Source of the DNA: Planctomycetota bacterium
GTDB taxonomy: Bacteria; Planctomycetota; Planctomycetia; Pirellulales; Pirellulaceae
Direction of reading: 5' to 3'
Assembly (NCBI GenBank): GCA_016872725.1
Contig: VGZC01000025.1
Location: forward strand, 1-64,000
DNA: 64,000 bases
Below the pieces are notes generated by a model. That model did not search any database and was not told the DNA's origin. It worked only from the letters and a program-made list of their open reading frames with translations. Position numbers and translations under genes: made by a program. Positions 44,448 through 53,782 of the stretch are shown piece after piece (within the stretch, counting starts at the first letter, position 1; each line of letters opens with the position of its first letter).

Positions 44448-47400
44448 GATGCCGTTTCCTGTTCCCGCGGAACGCCTTGACCGGCGTCGCGTTCCACCGA
44501 CGCCATCTGCTCGTAGTAGTGCCAGACCTCATCGATGTCCTGCTGCGCCAGGTCGAACAACCGTTCCGCCTCCACCGGATTGGATCGCATGAGCATGGCG
44601 AAGCGGGCCTCTTGCATGGCGAACTCCTTGAACGGCACCGTCGGCTTGCGGCTATCGAGTTGGAACGGATGGGCGCCCTTTCCGGCGAGCCTCGGGTCGA
44701 ACCGGTAGAGCGGCCAGAATCCCGAACGGATCGCGTCCTTCTGATGGGTCATCGAGGTCGACATTTCGATACCGTGCGCGACGCAGTGGCTATAGGCCAG
44801 GATGAGCGAGGGGCCGGGGTAGGATTCGGCTTCGAGCAGTACGCGGATGGTCTGCGCGGGGTTCGCGCCGACCGCGATTTGCCCGACATAGACGCTGCCG
44901 TAGGCGACCGCGAGCATGCCGAGGTCCTTCCGGCGGATCGTCTTACCCCCGGCCGCGAACTTGGCGACCGCCGCGCGGGGCGTCGATTTCGACGCCTGCC
45001 CGCCCGTGTTCGAATAGACGCCCGTGTCGAGCACGAGGACATTGACGTTGCGGCCCGACGCGAGCACGTGATCGAGCCCGCCGAATCCGATGTCGAACGC
45101 CCATCCGTCGCCGCCGATGATCCAGACGCTCCGCGGCACCAGAACCGGAGCGAGCGTCTCCAGCACGCGGGCGCGCGGATCGTCCAACCCGCGCAGTCGT
45201 TCCCGCAATCGGTCGATCCGACCCCGCTGCTCGGCGATCCCGCTCTCTGTCTCCGTGACCGCGTCCAGGAGGCCGGTCACCAGTTCATCGCCGAGCCGCC
45301 CGGCGAGTTCGCGAAGCAGTGTGCGGGCGTATTCGCCGCGATGGTCGACGGCGAGTCGCATGCCGAGCCCGAATTCGGCGTTGTCCTCGAAAAGCGAATT
45401 CGACCAGGCGGGTCCGCGGCCCGCCGCATTCACCGACCAAGGCGTTGTCGGCAGATTGCCGCCGTAGATCGACGAGCATCCGGTCGCGTTCGCGACGACG
45501 ATTCGGTCGCCGAATAATTGCGTGAGCAGCTTGAGATAGGGTGTCTCGCCGCATCCCGCGCATGCGCCCGAGTACTCGAAGAGCGGTTCGAGCATCTGCG
45601 AACCCTTGACGCCCTCGCGATTCACTTTCATGCGGTCGATCTCGGGAATCGACAGGAAGAACTCGAAGTTCTTCCGTTCGTCGAGGTGTTCCAGTTTCGG
45701 GAGCATGTTGATCGCCTTGTGCTTGGCGACTTCCTTGCTCTTCGCCGGGCAGACGTCGACGCATACGCCGCAACCGGTGCAGTCGTCGGGCGCGACCTGG
45801 ATGACCATCCGATGCCCGGGAAGATCCTTGCCCGACCACGCTCGGGACGCGAACGACTCGGGCGCCCCTTGCATGTCGGCCTCGGTGAACACCTTCATGC
45901 GGATGGCGGCATGGGGACAGACGAGCGGGCAGAGCGCGCACTGGATGCAGATGTCGGGATCCCAAATCGGGATATCGTGCGCGATGCTCCGTTTCTCGTA
46001 TTTGGCCGTGCCGGTCGGAAACGTCCCATCGACGGGCAGCGCGCTGACCGGCAGCAAGTCGCCTTGTCCGGCGATGATCATCGACGTGATGCGTTGCACG
46101 AAATCCGGAACATCCCCCTTCACGCCGATCACCAGGCGCCGATCGCCGGTCGCTTCCCGCGGCACGGAGACTTCGCGGAGCGCGTCGAGCGAGCGGTCGA
46201 CGGCGTCGAAGTTCTTCTTGAGAACGCTTTCGCCGCGTTTGCCGTAGGAGTATTGGATGGCTTCCTTGATCGACGCGATCGCCTGTTCGCGGGGCAGCAC
46301 GCCCGCGAGCGCGAAGAAACAGGTCTGCATGACCGTGTTGATGCGGTTCCCCAGCCCCGCGTCGCGCGCCACGCGGGCCGCGTCGACGACATGGAACTTC
46401 AAGCCCTTCTCGATGACGGCCTCCTGGACCTCGCGCGGCAAATACGGCCAGACCTCGTCGGCCGAATAAGGACTGTTGAGCAGGAACGTGCCGCCGGGCA
46501 CCGCGGCCGCGAGCACGTCCATCTGTTCGAGGAACTGGAATTGGTGGCAGGCGACGAATCCGGCCCGCTCGACAAGGTAGGTCGAATGGATCGCGCGTGG
46601 GCTGAATCGCAGGTGCGAAACGGTCATCGAACCCGCTTTCTTGGAGTCGTAAACAAAATAGCCTTGCGCGTGCAGTTCGGTGTTCTCGCCGATGATCTTG
46701 ACGGAGTTCTTGTTCGCGCCGACCGTCCCATCGCTCCCCAATCCATAGAAGACCGCGCGCACCACGTCGCCGGCCTCGGTCGACCATTCGCGGTCCCAGG
46801 GGAGACTGAGCCGCGTGACGTCGTCGAAGATGCCGATCGTGAACCGAGTCTTCGGTTCGGACCGATCGAGCTCCTCGAAGATCGCCTTGACCATCGCCGG
46901 CGTGAACTCCTTGCTCGAAAGGCCGTACCGGCCTCCGATGATGTGGTCCCGCGCCGGATGCCGGCGTTCGTTGAGCGCGGCGACCACGTCGAGAAAGAGG
47001 GGTTCACCGATCGCGCCCGGTTCCTTGGTTCGGTCGAGTACGGCGATCGATCGGACGGTCGAAGGGAGGGCGGCCAGGAACGCGTGGGTGTCGAAGGGGC
47101 GATAGAGCCGCACTTTCACGAGGCCGATCTTCTGGCCGGACGCGGTGAGTTTCGCGACAGCCTCCTCCGCCGCGCCGACCCCCGAACCCATCAGCACGAG
47201 GACGCGGTCGGCGTCGGGCGCACCGACATAATCGAAGAGCCGGTATGGGCGGCCGGCCAACGCGGCGAACCGATCCATCGTCGCCTGCACAATGCCGGGT
47301 ATCGCCAAATAGAACGGATTGCATGCCTCGCGCGACTGGAAGAAGACATCGGGATTCTGCGAGGTACCCCGCAGTACGGGTCGGTCGGGGTCGAGGGCCC

Positions 47401-48019
47401 GCTCGCGATGCGCGCGAATCAGATCGGCGTCGAGCATCGCGGAGACGTCGTCGTTCGTGAGCAACTCGATCTTGTTGACCTCGTGCGACGTTCGAAAGCC
47501 GTCGAAAAAATGCAGAAACGGAACCCGGGCGCGCAGAGTCGCCGCATGCGAGATCAACGCGAAATCGTGGACTTCCTGGACGTTGTTCGCGGCGAGCATG
47601 GCCCAGCCGCAGCCTCGCACGGCCATCACGTCGCTGTGATCGCCGAAGATGGACAGCCCGTGGGTCGCGATCGTCCGCGCGGCGATGTGGAATACGGTCG
47701 GCGTGAGCTCCCCGGCGATCTTGAACATGTTGGGGATCATGAGCAGCAGGCCCTGCGACGCCGTGAACGTGGTCGTCAGCGAACCGGCTTGGAGGGCCCC
47801 GTGCACGGCGCCGGCCGCGCCGCCCTCGCTTTGCATCTCGATCACTTCGGGTACGACGCCAAAAATGTTCTTGCGCCCGGCCGACGACCATGCGTCCGCG
47901 AATTCGCCCATCGGGGAAGACGGCGTGATCGGATAGATCGCGATCACTTCGCTCGCCAAGTGCGCGATGTGGGCCGCCGCTTCGTTCCCGTCGACCGTAA
48001 CGAACTGCCGAACTCCCAC
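44444..48019 (-). CDS. nifJ: Pyruvate:ferredoxin (flavodoxin) oxidoreductase
   Basis: A 1191-residue homodimeric-type PFOR that oxidises pyruvate with CoA to acetyl-CoA, CO2 and reduced ferredoxin. All domains are present: N-terminal pyrimidine-binding domain (VDGNEAAAHIAHLASEVIAIYPITPSSP, split over about residues 9-37), gamma and CoA-binding domains, two 4Fe-4S sites (CIQCALCPLVCP near residue 690 and CTGCGVCVDVCP near 745), and the TPP domain (GCGETPYLKLL, IIGGDGWAFDIGFGGLDH, GVYSNTGGQASKSTP). The start is GTG with a gaaggga site. PFOR is oxygen-sensitive in many organisms, so it hints at anaerobic or microoxic capacity. It is coupled to the truncated DHODH-like gene. Confidence 0.95.
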   Translation of the reverse strand: MGVRQFVTVDGNEAAAHIAHLASEVIAIYPITPSSPMGEFADAWSSAGRKNIFGVVPEVIEMQSEGGAAGAVHGALQAGSLTTTFTASQGLLLMIPNMFKIAGELTPTVFHIAARTIATHGLSIFGDHSDVMAVRGCGWAMLAANNVQEVHDFALISHAATLRARVPFLHFFDGFRTSHEVNKIELLTNDDVSAMLDADLIRAHRERALDPDRPVLRGTSQNPDVFFQSREACNPFYLAIPGIVQATMDRFAALAGRPYRLFDYVGAPDADRVLVLMGSGVGAAEEAVAKLTASGQKIGLVKVRLYRPFDTHAFLAALPSTVRSIAVLDRTKEPGAIGEPLFLDVVAALNERRHPARDHIIGGRYGLSSKEFTPAMVKAIFEELDRSEPKTRFTIGIFDDVTRLSLPWDREWSTEAGDVVRAVFYGLGSDGTVGANKNSVKIIGENTELHAQGYFVYDSKKAGSMTVSHLRFSPRAIHSTYLVERAGFVACHQFQFLEQMDVLAAAVPGGTFLLNSPYSADEVWPYLPREVQEAVIEKGLKFHVVDAARVARDAGLGNRINTVMQTCFFALAGVLPREQAIASIKEAIQYSYGKRGESVLKKNFDAVDRSLDALREVSVPREATGDRRLVIGVKGDVPDFVQRITSMIIAGQGDLLPVSALPVDGTFPTGTAKYEKRSIAHDIPIWDPDICIQCALCPLVCPHAAIRMKVFTEADMQGAPESFASRAWSGKDLPGHRMVIQVAPDDCTGCGVCVDVCPAKSKEVAKHKAINMLPKLEHLDERKNFEFFLSIPEIDRMKVNREGVKGSQMLEPLFEYSGACAGCGETPYLKLLTQLFGDRIVVANATGCSSIYGGNLPTTPWSVNAAGRGPAWSNSLFEDNAEFGLGMRLAVDHRGEYARTLLRELAGRLGDELVTGLLDAVTETESGIAEQRGRIDRLRERLRGLDDPRARVLETLAPVLVPRSVWIIGGDGWAFDIGFGGLDHVLASGRNVNVLVLDTGVYSNTGGQASKSTPRAAVAKFAAGGKTIRRKDLGMLAVAYGSVYVGQIAVGANPAQTIRVLLEAESYPGPSLILAYSHCVAHGIEMSTSMTHQKDAIRSGFWPLYRFDPRLAGKGAHPFQLDSRKPTVPFKEFAMQEARFAMLMRSNPVEAERLFDLAQQDIDEVWHYYEQMASVERDAGQGVPREQETAS

Positions 48020-48151
48020 GGGCTCGTCCCTTCAGTTGCCAAAGGATCTCGGAAAACCGGATCACGCGCCGACCGGAAACGCACTATGGTCGCTCGATCG
48101 GCCCGCTCCCGCAAGGCCATTGACTCGAGCGCCACCCCCCCGACTGACCGT

Positions 48152-49501
48152 TCACGTTCGTCCTTCATCCGTCCGCGTTCTCCCCGCCGCCGCCGCCGCG
48201 ATGGCGGCGGGGATCAACACGGCGGCGCCCGTCATGTAGCGGTCGTTCGCGGGTTCGACGAGGAGCACGAGCGACGTCTTGGCGGCCGCGAAGAGGAGGG
48301 CCGTCCAGAACAGGAGGTGCGTTTCGAGCCGGCCGACGTCGCGCGGCGCGCGGGTTGCGGGAATGCCGGCATCGGTTCGCCGGACCGACCGATTCGCCAC
48401 GAGCGAGACGGCCATACCCGCCAGGAACACGATCAGCAGCGCGCCGGTCCCCTTGTCGAAGACGATCAGCGTCAGGAGTTGTCGGCGCGCATGGTTGGCG
48501 TTGCCGACAAGCCATCGCGCGTAGGCGGCCGGCCGACGCCGCAAAACGGCAAGCGCCAACCGCGAAAGGCCCCGATTCGCGGCGACCACGTCCTCTCCGT
48601 AAACCGACGCGGCCGACGGCGCGGCGACTTGCCAGGCCGTCGGATTGTACATCGCTTCCATGCCCGCGAAGTCGCCGGCGGGCGCGTGCCCCAGCTCGAC
48701 CCGGCTCCGCAACATGGCTCGGGCCAATGGCCGCACGTCGTCGGGCAGCGTATCGACGAGCTCGCGGTCCAGGAATTGTCCTGCGATTCCGATCAGGTTG
48801 TGGCCCCCGAACGACACGAGACCGAAATGCCCCACGACGGCCCAGCGCACTCCGCAAAAAACGAAAAACGGACCGATCGTCGCCAACGCGATGCGCCCCA
48901 CCCTGGACCATCGTGCTCGGCGAGGCGCGCCGCGACGAAGGAGGAATACGTCGAGCACCCACGCGACAACCGGCCAGGTGACGATCAGAAAAAGGTACGC
49001 GGGCCGAACCTGGTAGGCGAGAAACGTACACACGACCAGCCCGATCCACCAGGAACGCCGGCTCGGGCCCGCCGTGACGGCGACGAGGCAACCGGTCGAG
49101 GCGATCGCGAGCGAAACGGCGAGCGAATCGGCCGTGACGAGTCGTGCGAGGTCGACGGCGCCGCGACCGAGCAACAAGGTCACCGAACACCAGGCGGCCG
49201 TCCGATTCGAATAGCCCGCGGCGCGCAATCCGCCCAGGAAGACGGCGACCGCCATGACGTGGATCCCGAACTGAAGCCATGGGACGCGGTCGGTATCGCC
49301 CGCCATGGCGAGAAAGAGCGGATAGCCGACCGTTCGGATCTGGCCGAGCATCGCGCGCGGTGAATGGAAATCAAACGTCAGGTAGGTGCGCGAGTCCTCT
49401 TCGAATACCGGGTCGAGGCGTCCGGTCATCGCCAAGAAACCACCGATCACCGCCGCCGCCGAAAGAAAACCGACCCAGGGTGCGCGCGAAACGCCGTTCA
49501 T
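48152..49501 (-). CDS. Multi-pass membrane protein, glycosyltransferase-like
   Basis: A 449-residue integral membrane protein with about 10-11 hydrophobic segments. The N-terminal region with an acidic pair in a periplasmic loop (GRLDPVFEEDSRTYLTFDF) and later large loops resemble GT-C fold glycosyltransferases (ArnT/dolichyl-phosphate-mannose-type), but the match is by topology only and no family motif is certain. The ATG overlaps the asparagine synthase stop by four bases (ATGA), so the two are translationally coupled. Together with the GT2 and methyltransferase genes it probably builds or transfers a sugar or lipid-linked glycan. It could instead be a flippase or ligase. Confidence 0.6.
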   Translation of the reverse strand: MNGVSRAPWVGFLSAAAVIGGFLAMTGRLDPVFEEDSRTYLTFDFHSPRAMLGQIRTVGYPLFLAMAGDTDRVPWLQFGIHVMAVAVFLGGLRAAGYSNRTAAWCSVTLLLGRGAVDLARLVTADSLAVSLAIASTGCLVAVTAGPSRRSWWIGLVVCTFLAYQVRPAYLFLIVTWPVVAWVLDVFLLRRGAPRRARWSRVGRIALATIGPFFVFCGVRWAVVGHFGLVSFGGHNLIGIAGQFLDRELVDTLPDDVRPLARAMLRSRVELGHAPAGDFAGMEAMYNPTAWQVAAPSAASVYGEDVVAANRGLSRLALAVLRRRPAAYARWLVGNANHARRQLLTLIVFDKGTGALLIVFLAGMAVSLVANRSVRRTDAGIPATRAPRDVGRLETHLLFWTALLFAAAKTSLVLLVEPANDRYMTGAAVLIPAAIAAAAAGRTRTDEGRT

Positions 49502-51513
49502 GAAGGGTCGCCTTCGTCACGCGGATGGGACGGTTCGAGATAGCCGCCCTGGGAGCGAACGACACGATGGACTTGAGTTGGCGCGGCGTCGGGGCGGCGC
49601 ACCGACCGGCGCGTCTCGCCGGTGATCCAAACGCGCCACCAGATTCCCATGACGAGCAGCGTGAACAGCGCGTACGCGTGGTCTCCACGCCCCAACGCGT
49701 GCTCGTCGATCATGCTCTCCAAACAGGTCCATTGGAACGCGCCGGTTTGATGAGCGAATTCGGCGGTCAGCGCCGATCTCAGGAGCGGTTGCCATTCGCA
49801 TCGGAGCCACTGTTCCAAGGGCATGACGAACCCCGCCTTGCGCCTTCGGAGGATCGCGGGCGGCAGATCGTCGTGGAGCATGGCGGCGAGCACCATCTTT
49901 CCCTTGTTTCCACGCCGCTTGTGCCCGCTCGGCATGGCAAGGCACGCCCGCACAACCTCGCGATCCAGCCACGGCACGCGCACTTCCAATGCGTGCGCCA
50001 TGCTCATCCGGTCCACTTTCACGAGCATGTCGTTCGGAAGATGGAAGGTCAAATCGAGATGCAATTGGCGGGCGAGCGGATCGAGCCAGTCCGGCGCGCC
50101 GGCCAACGCGTCGGCGTAGGGAGCGAGCGGCTCGGGGGGAAGCGCCGCGAGCCGCTCGGGTGTGAGCAATCGCCGCCGCAGGTCCGAGGAGACCATGCGC
50201 CGCCAGCCGCAGTGATCGAACGGAAACGGACGTTCCGCGGCGTCCACAAAACGCCTCAACAGCATCGACGCGCCGTACTTGCCTCGCGATAGGGGCAAGC
50301 GCCGCGCGAGCGGACCGAGGATGGATCGCCGGATCGGACCGGGAATCGCTCGATAATACGGCGCCAGTTGACTCGCGCGGTACGTCATATATCCGCCAAG
50401 CAGCTCGTCGGCGCCGTCACCGGATAGGGCGACCGTGACCTGTTTTCGAACCGATTCGGAAAGCAGATGGAACGGAATGGCCGAATGATCGGCGAGCGGC
50501 TCTTCGGCGTGCGACACGATCGTGGTGAGTATCGACGCGACGTCCGGATCGACGCGCCGCGCGTGGTGACGCGTTCCGAACGTGCGAGCCACTTCGGCGG
50601 CGAAGGTCGATTCATCGAATCGAGGATCCTCGAAACCGATCGTGAATGTCTCGACCGCGCCGCCTCCCCCGCGGCGCGCCATCGCCCGCACGATGGCGGA
50701 TGAATCCAGACCGCCGCTGAGCAGCGCGCCGAGCGGAACATCGGAGACCATTTGGCGTTCGACGGCGGATGCCAGCGCCGCGTCGAGCCGGTCGACCGAA
50801 TCCCGAAACGCGCCTCCCGGCGGACCGGACGGGTAGGGCAAGTCCTCCCATCGTCGCCGAGTCACCTTGCCCGTCCGCGCCACCCGGATCCACTCGCCCG
50901 GCATGACCTGCCGAATCCCATCGAAACCGGTCGATGGCGCGGGCGGATAACCAAACGTCAGGAACCGGTCGAGCGACTCCCAGTCGGGGTGCGCGGGGAT
51001 CCGATCGTCGGCAAGGATCGCCTTGATCTCCGACCCGAATCGAAATGCGCCTCGCTCGCTGTAGAAGAGCGGTTTGATCCCCATCGGATCCCGCGCCAGC
51101 CAAAGCGTGTCGTCGCGGCAATCCCACAATGCGAACGCGAACATCCCGTTCAACTCGGGCAAGACGTCCATGCCCCACTCGAGGTACCCCTCCAAGAGGA
51201 CTTCCGTATCGGAATCGGATCGGAATCGGCGGCCCAGCGACTCCAACTTGCGCCGACATTCCCGGAAGTTGTAGATCTCGCCGTTGAACACGAGCCAGCA
51301 CCATCCCCGGCGATCGCACATCGGCTGATGCGCGTGGAGGGAAAGGTCGATCACCGCGAGCCGGCGATGGGCGAGAAGAAGCCCAGGCGCGACGAGCAGG
51401 CCGCCGTCGTCCGGCCCGCGGTGGACGAGCGAATCGGCCATGCGGAGCCCGAGTCCCGCATCGGGAGGCAGCGCAAGGGCGTCGAATTCAAAAATGCCCG
51501 CGATCCCGCACAT
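49498..51513 (-). CDS. asnB: Asparagine synthase (glutamine-hydrolysing)
   Basis: A 671-residue AsnB-type enzyme that makes asparagine, or amidates a related carboxylate, using glutamine and ATP. The N-terminal glutaminase starts MCGIAGIFEF with Cys2 as nucleophile, plus HRGPDDGG and VFNGEIYNF. The synthetase domain has the PP-loop LLSGGLDSSAIVRAM and the substrate motif ALSGDGADELLGGY. The C-terminal 40 residues are a polar extension beyond the usual length. In sugar or lipopolysaccharide clusters such proteins often amidate a hexuronic acid or modify a glycan, so true asparagine synthesis is not certain here. It overlaps the membrane protein gene and lies about 115 bases downstream of the methyltransferase. 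Confidence 0.92.
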   Translation of the reverse strand: MCGIAGIFEFDALALPPDAGLGLRMADSLVHRGPDDGGLLVAPGLLLAHRRLAVIDLSLHAHQPMCDRRGWCWLVFNGEIYNFRECRRKLESLGRRFRSDSDTEVLLEGYLEWGMDVLPELNGMFAFALWDCRDDTLWLARDPMGIKPLFYSERGAFRFGSEIKAILADDRIPAHPDWESLDRFLTFGYPPAPSTGFDGIRQVMPGEWIRVARTGKVTRRRWEDLPYPSGPPGGAFRDSVDRLDAALASAVERQMVSDVPLGALLSGGLDSSAIVRAMARRGGGGAVETFTIGFEDPRFDESTFAAEVARTFGTRHHARRVDPDVASILTTIVSHAEEPLADHSAIPFHLLSESVRKQVTVALSGDGADELLGGYMTYRASQLAPYYRAIPGPIRRSILGPLARRLPLSRGKYGASMLLRRFVDAAERPFPFDHCGWRRMVSSDLRRRLLTPERLAALPPEPLAPYADALAGAPDWLDPLARQLHLDLTFHLPNDMLVKVDRMSMAHALEVRVPWLDREVVRACLAMPSGHKRRGNKGKMVLAAMLHDDLPPAILRRRKAGFVMPLEQWLRCEWQPLLRSALTAEFAHQTGAFQWTCLESMIDEHALGRGDHAYALFTLLVMGIWWRVWITGETRRSVRRPDAAPTQVHRVVRSQGGYLEPSHPRDEGDPS

Positions 51514-51628
51514 GCGCCGGCCAATCTCCTTGTCACACGCTCACGCCCCCGAACCGCAATGAATCCGATCACCTCATGGTCCGCACGGTCGAGCCGCGCG
51601 GCATCGGGCAATCGCCGTCCGGAGCGGA

Positions 51629-52387
51629 TCAGCCATCCCCGCTCCGTCCGACGGCGAGAACCGAGAGTCCGGCGAGCGATCCCAGGACCGGATCGGTCCA
51701 CCATGCGACGCGCGGCAACCATCGATCGACGGCTCGCATCGCTCGATTCGCCCTGACGTCGCCGAGTCCGGCCGATCGTCGAACCCGATTGTGATACCAC
51801 CATCCGACGGCGCCAAGGAAATTGACGTATCGAACGGCGTGCGGCCTCCAGCCCGCCGTATCCAGCAACGTCGTCAACGAGCGCCGCGAGTAGCGGCGGA
51901 AATGGCCGGCCTCGGCGTCCATGCGGCCGTAGAGCTCGGGCATCGCGGGCACGATCAGCGCCAGGGCCGCGCGCGGAGCGGCCGATTCGCGCAGCCATCG
52001 CAGCGCGCCGACATCGTCCTCGATATGCTCCAGCACGTTCACGCAGAGAATGGACTCGGCGGCGTACGCCGTGTGCGCGCGGATCGACGCTTCCTCGCGC
52101 AGGTCCACTCGATCGATCACAATCAAGTCGTCTCCCGCCCACGCGCGCCGCGCGGCGTCGAGGCACCTCGGATCGACATCCGTGGCGAGCACCCGTTTGC
52201 CCGCTTCGCGCATCCTCGCCGTGTATTGGCCGTGCCCCATGCCGACTTCCCAGACCCGATCGCCGAGCACCGGTTCGACGAGCCGGTACAGGTAGGCCGA
52301 ATACGCCTCCATTTCACGCATCGCGGGGCTCATCGTCGCCGCGCCCGCCGGTCGAGTCGAGTCGGCTCGCTCGCTTGGCCCGATCAC
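51629..52387 (-). CDS. SAM-dependent methyltransferase
   Basis: A 252-residue class I methyltransferase. The SAM-binding signature is VWEVGMGHGQYTARM, followed by the acidic motif VLATDVDPRCL and the later NVLEHIEDD. A polar C-terminal region and a hydrophobic tail (LAGLSVLAVG) follow. The start is GTG at 52387, overlapping the stop of the glycosyltransferase by GTGA, so the two are coupled; the open frame upstream to 52633 overlaps that gene and is not used. Being in a glycosyltransferase operon, it likely methylates a sugar or lipid-linked intermediate, which is inference. Confidence 0.8.
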   Translation of the reverse strand: MIGPSERADSTRPAGAATMSPAMREMEAYSAYLYRLVEPVLGDRVWEVGMGHGQYTARMREAGKRVLATDVDPRCLDAARRAWAGDDLIVIDRVDLREEASIRAHTAYAAESILCVNVLEHIEDDVGALRWLRESAAPRAALALIVPAMPELYGRMDAEAGHFRRYSRRSLTTLLDTAGWRPHAVRYVNFLGAVGWWYHNRVRRSAGLGDVRANRAMRAVDRWLPRVAWWTDPVLGSLAGLSVLAVGRSGDG

Positions 52388-53301
52388 GGAACGCCCTTTG
52401 ACTCGACGCGCCCCTCCACGTTCGGCCGCGGACGCTCGACCGGGACTTTGGGCGGCGCCAGCGCCACCGTCGCGAATCCCACGGACAGGATCATTCCGGA
52501 CGCGCTCGCGAAGACCGCCGCGACGAGAAACCACTGACACCCATCCGATTGAACCGCCGCGCGCGCCGCGCAAATCAGAGCCGCGATCACGAACGGCGCG
52601 GCCAGCAACAGGAACATCTTGATCGGATTGCACCGCAAGATCGCCTCGACGACGATCTGCAATGCGCGAAGCGAGTCCCGCACATGCCGTACCTTCGAAC
52701 TTCCCGACCGCTTGAAGTACTCGATCGGAACGTAGTGCACGCAGAGCTCGTGATGCAGGTAGGCCAACGTCGATGTCGTCGTGAACGAGAACCCGGCGCT
52801 GATCACCGGAAAGAACGGAACGACTTGGCTCTTGCGAAAGACCCGCATGCCCGAATTGATGTCGGGGATCGCATGCCCCACCGAGAACTCACTCAACTTG
52901 CGGAAAACCAATCGGCCGATCCGTTTGACGACCCCGCCTTGATAGAACCGTCCCGATCGGCATCCAACCACCATGTCGAACCGGTCGGACGCGCGGATCA
53001 GATCCGGAAGACGATCGGCCGGATACGTTCCGTCCGCGTCCGTGATGACGATCCGATCATGTGAGGCGGCTAGGATTCCCGTTTTCAGACTGCGGCCGTA
53101 TCCTCGATTTTGCGGATGTTCGACGACCCGGTCGGCGACGCCGCGCGCCACGTCGGCGGTACGGTCCTCGGCTCCGTCCACGACGATCACGATCTCGTGT
53201 TCGATGCCGGCCCGTTCGAGCGCATCGCGGATGCCGACGACGACACCCTTCAGTGCAGCTTCCTCGTTGTACGCCGGAATGACGACCGAGACGGCGGGCA
53301 T
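52384..53301 (-). CDS. Glycosyltransferase family 2 with C-terminal membrane segments
   Basis: A 305-residue GT-A fold enzyme that moves a sugar from a nucleotide donor, probably to a polyprenyl-phosphate or glycan. The N-terminal domain shows VSVVIPAYNEEAALKG, HEIVIVVDGAEDRTADVA, NRGYGRSLKTGILAA and the donor motif DADGTYP. The C-terminal region has two hydrophobic segments (MFLLLAAPFVIAALICAARA and FLVAAVFASASGMILSVGF), as in polyprenyl-phosphate GTs. A strong gaggaggag site lies 5 bases before the ATG. It is the first gene of the four-gene unit read leftwards. Confidence 0.88.
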   Translation of the reverse strand: MPAVSVVIPAYNEEAALKGVVVGIRDALERAGIEHEIVIVVDGAEDRTADVARGVADRVVEHPQNRGYGRSLKTGILAASHDRIVITDADGTYPADRLPDLIRASDRFDMVVGCRSGRFYQGGVVKRIGRLVFRKLSEFSVGHAIPDINSGMRVFRKSQVVPFFPVISAGFSFTTTSTLAYLHHELCVHYVPIEYFKRSGSSKVRHVRDSLRALQIVVEAILRCNPIKMFLLLAAPFVIAALICAARAAVQSDGCQWFLVAAVFASASGMILSVGFATVALAPPKVPVERPRPNVEGRVESKGVP

Positions 53302-53417
53302 GCGGCTCCTCCTCGTTCTTTCCTACCCCCTAATGATAGCTCGGCCCATCCCGCCCGCGGAACGCCCGCGCCGCCGCGCCTCATCCCGACCGCCTCATCC
53401 GGACAACCGCACTCAGC

Positions 53418-53636
53418 CCTCGACGCAGGCTTCGCATTCATCGCAATCCACCCATTCGCCGCCTTTACCGCATTCCGCGCCCGCAAGCGCCCGCAAGTGA
53501 CCTGGCCAAAATCGAACTTCCTCAATCCTCGACGCAGGCTTCGCATTCATCGCAATCCACTCATTCGCCGCCTTTACCGCATTCCGCGCCCGCAAGTGAC
53601 CTGGCCAAAATCGAACTTTTGGCCAAAATCGAACTT
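53418..53636. repeat. Direct ~100-bp repeats and tandem 17-mers upstream of the GT2 operon
   Basis: A block at 53418-53519 (102 bp, starting cctcgacgcaggcttcgcat) is repeated at 53527-53618 (92 bp; it lacks a 10-base duplication). Both end in tggccaaaatcgaactt (53503-53519 and 53602-53618), and a third copy of that 17-mer follows at 53620-53636. The lead-in gtgacctgg is shared with the doubled motif near position 257. No protein is supported in this 481-bp gap (53302-53782). It sits upstream of the GT2 operon and downstream of the EF-hand gene. Confidence 0.8.
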
Positions 53637-53782
53637 TGAACGGCGGCCGTTCGGTTCCGCTGGAACCGCGTCGCGGTTTGGACGCATCAACACGGCCTCC
53701 CCACGCGACACGCGGTCCACCGGACCGCACGAGTCGCCACGCGCGCGGGATCCACGACCCGGCCGGCGGGAAACGCGACGGG

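Noticed and set aside
45518-49363. A 1281-codon open frame on the plus strand
   Set aside because: It is antisense to PFOR and the membrane protein, rich in Arg/Asp/Glu/His without domain signal, as expected for the complement of high-G+C coding sequence.
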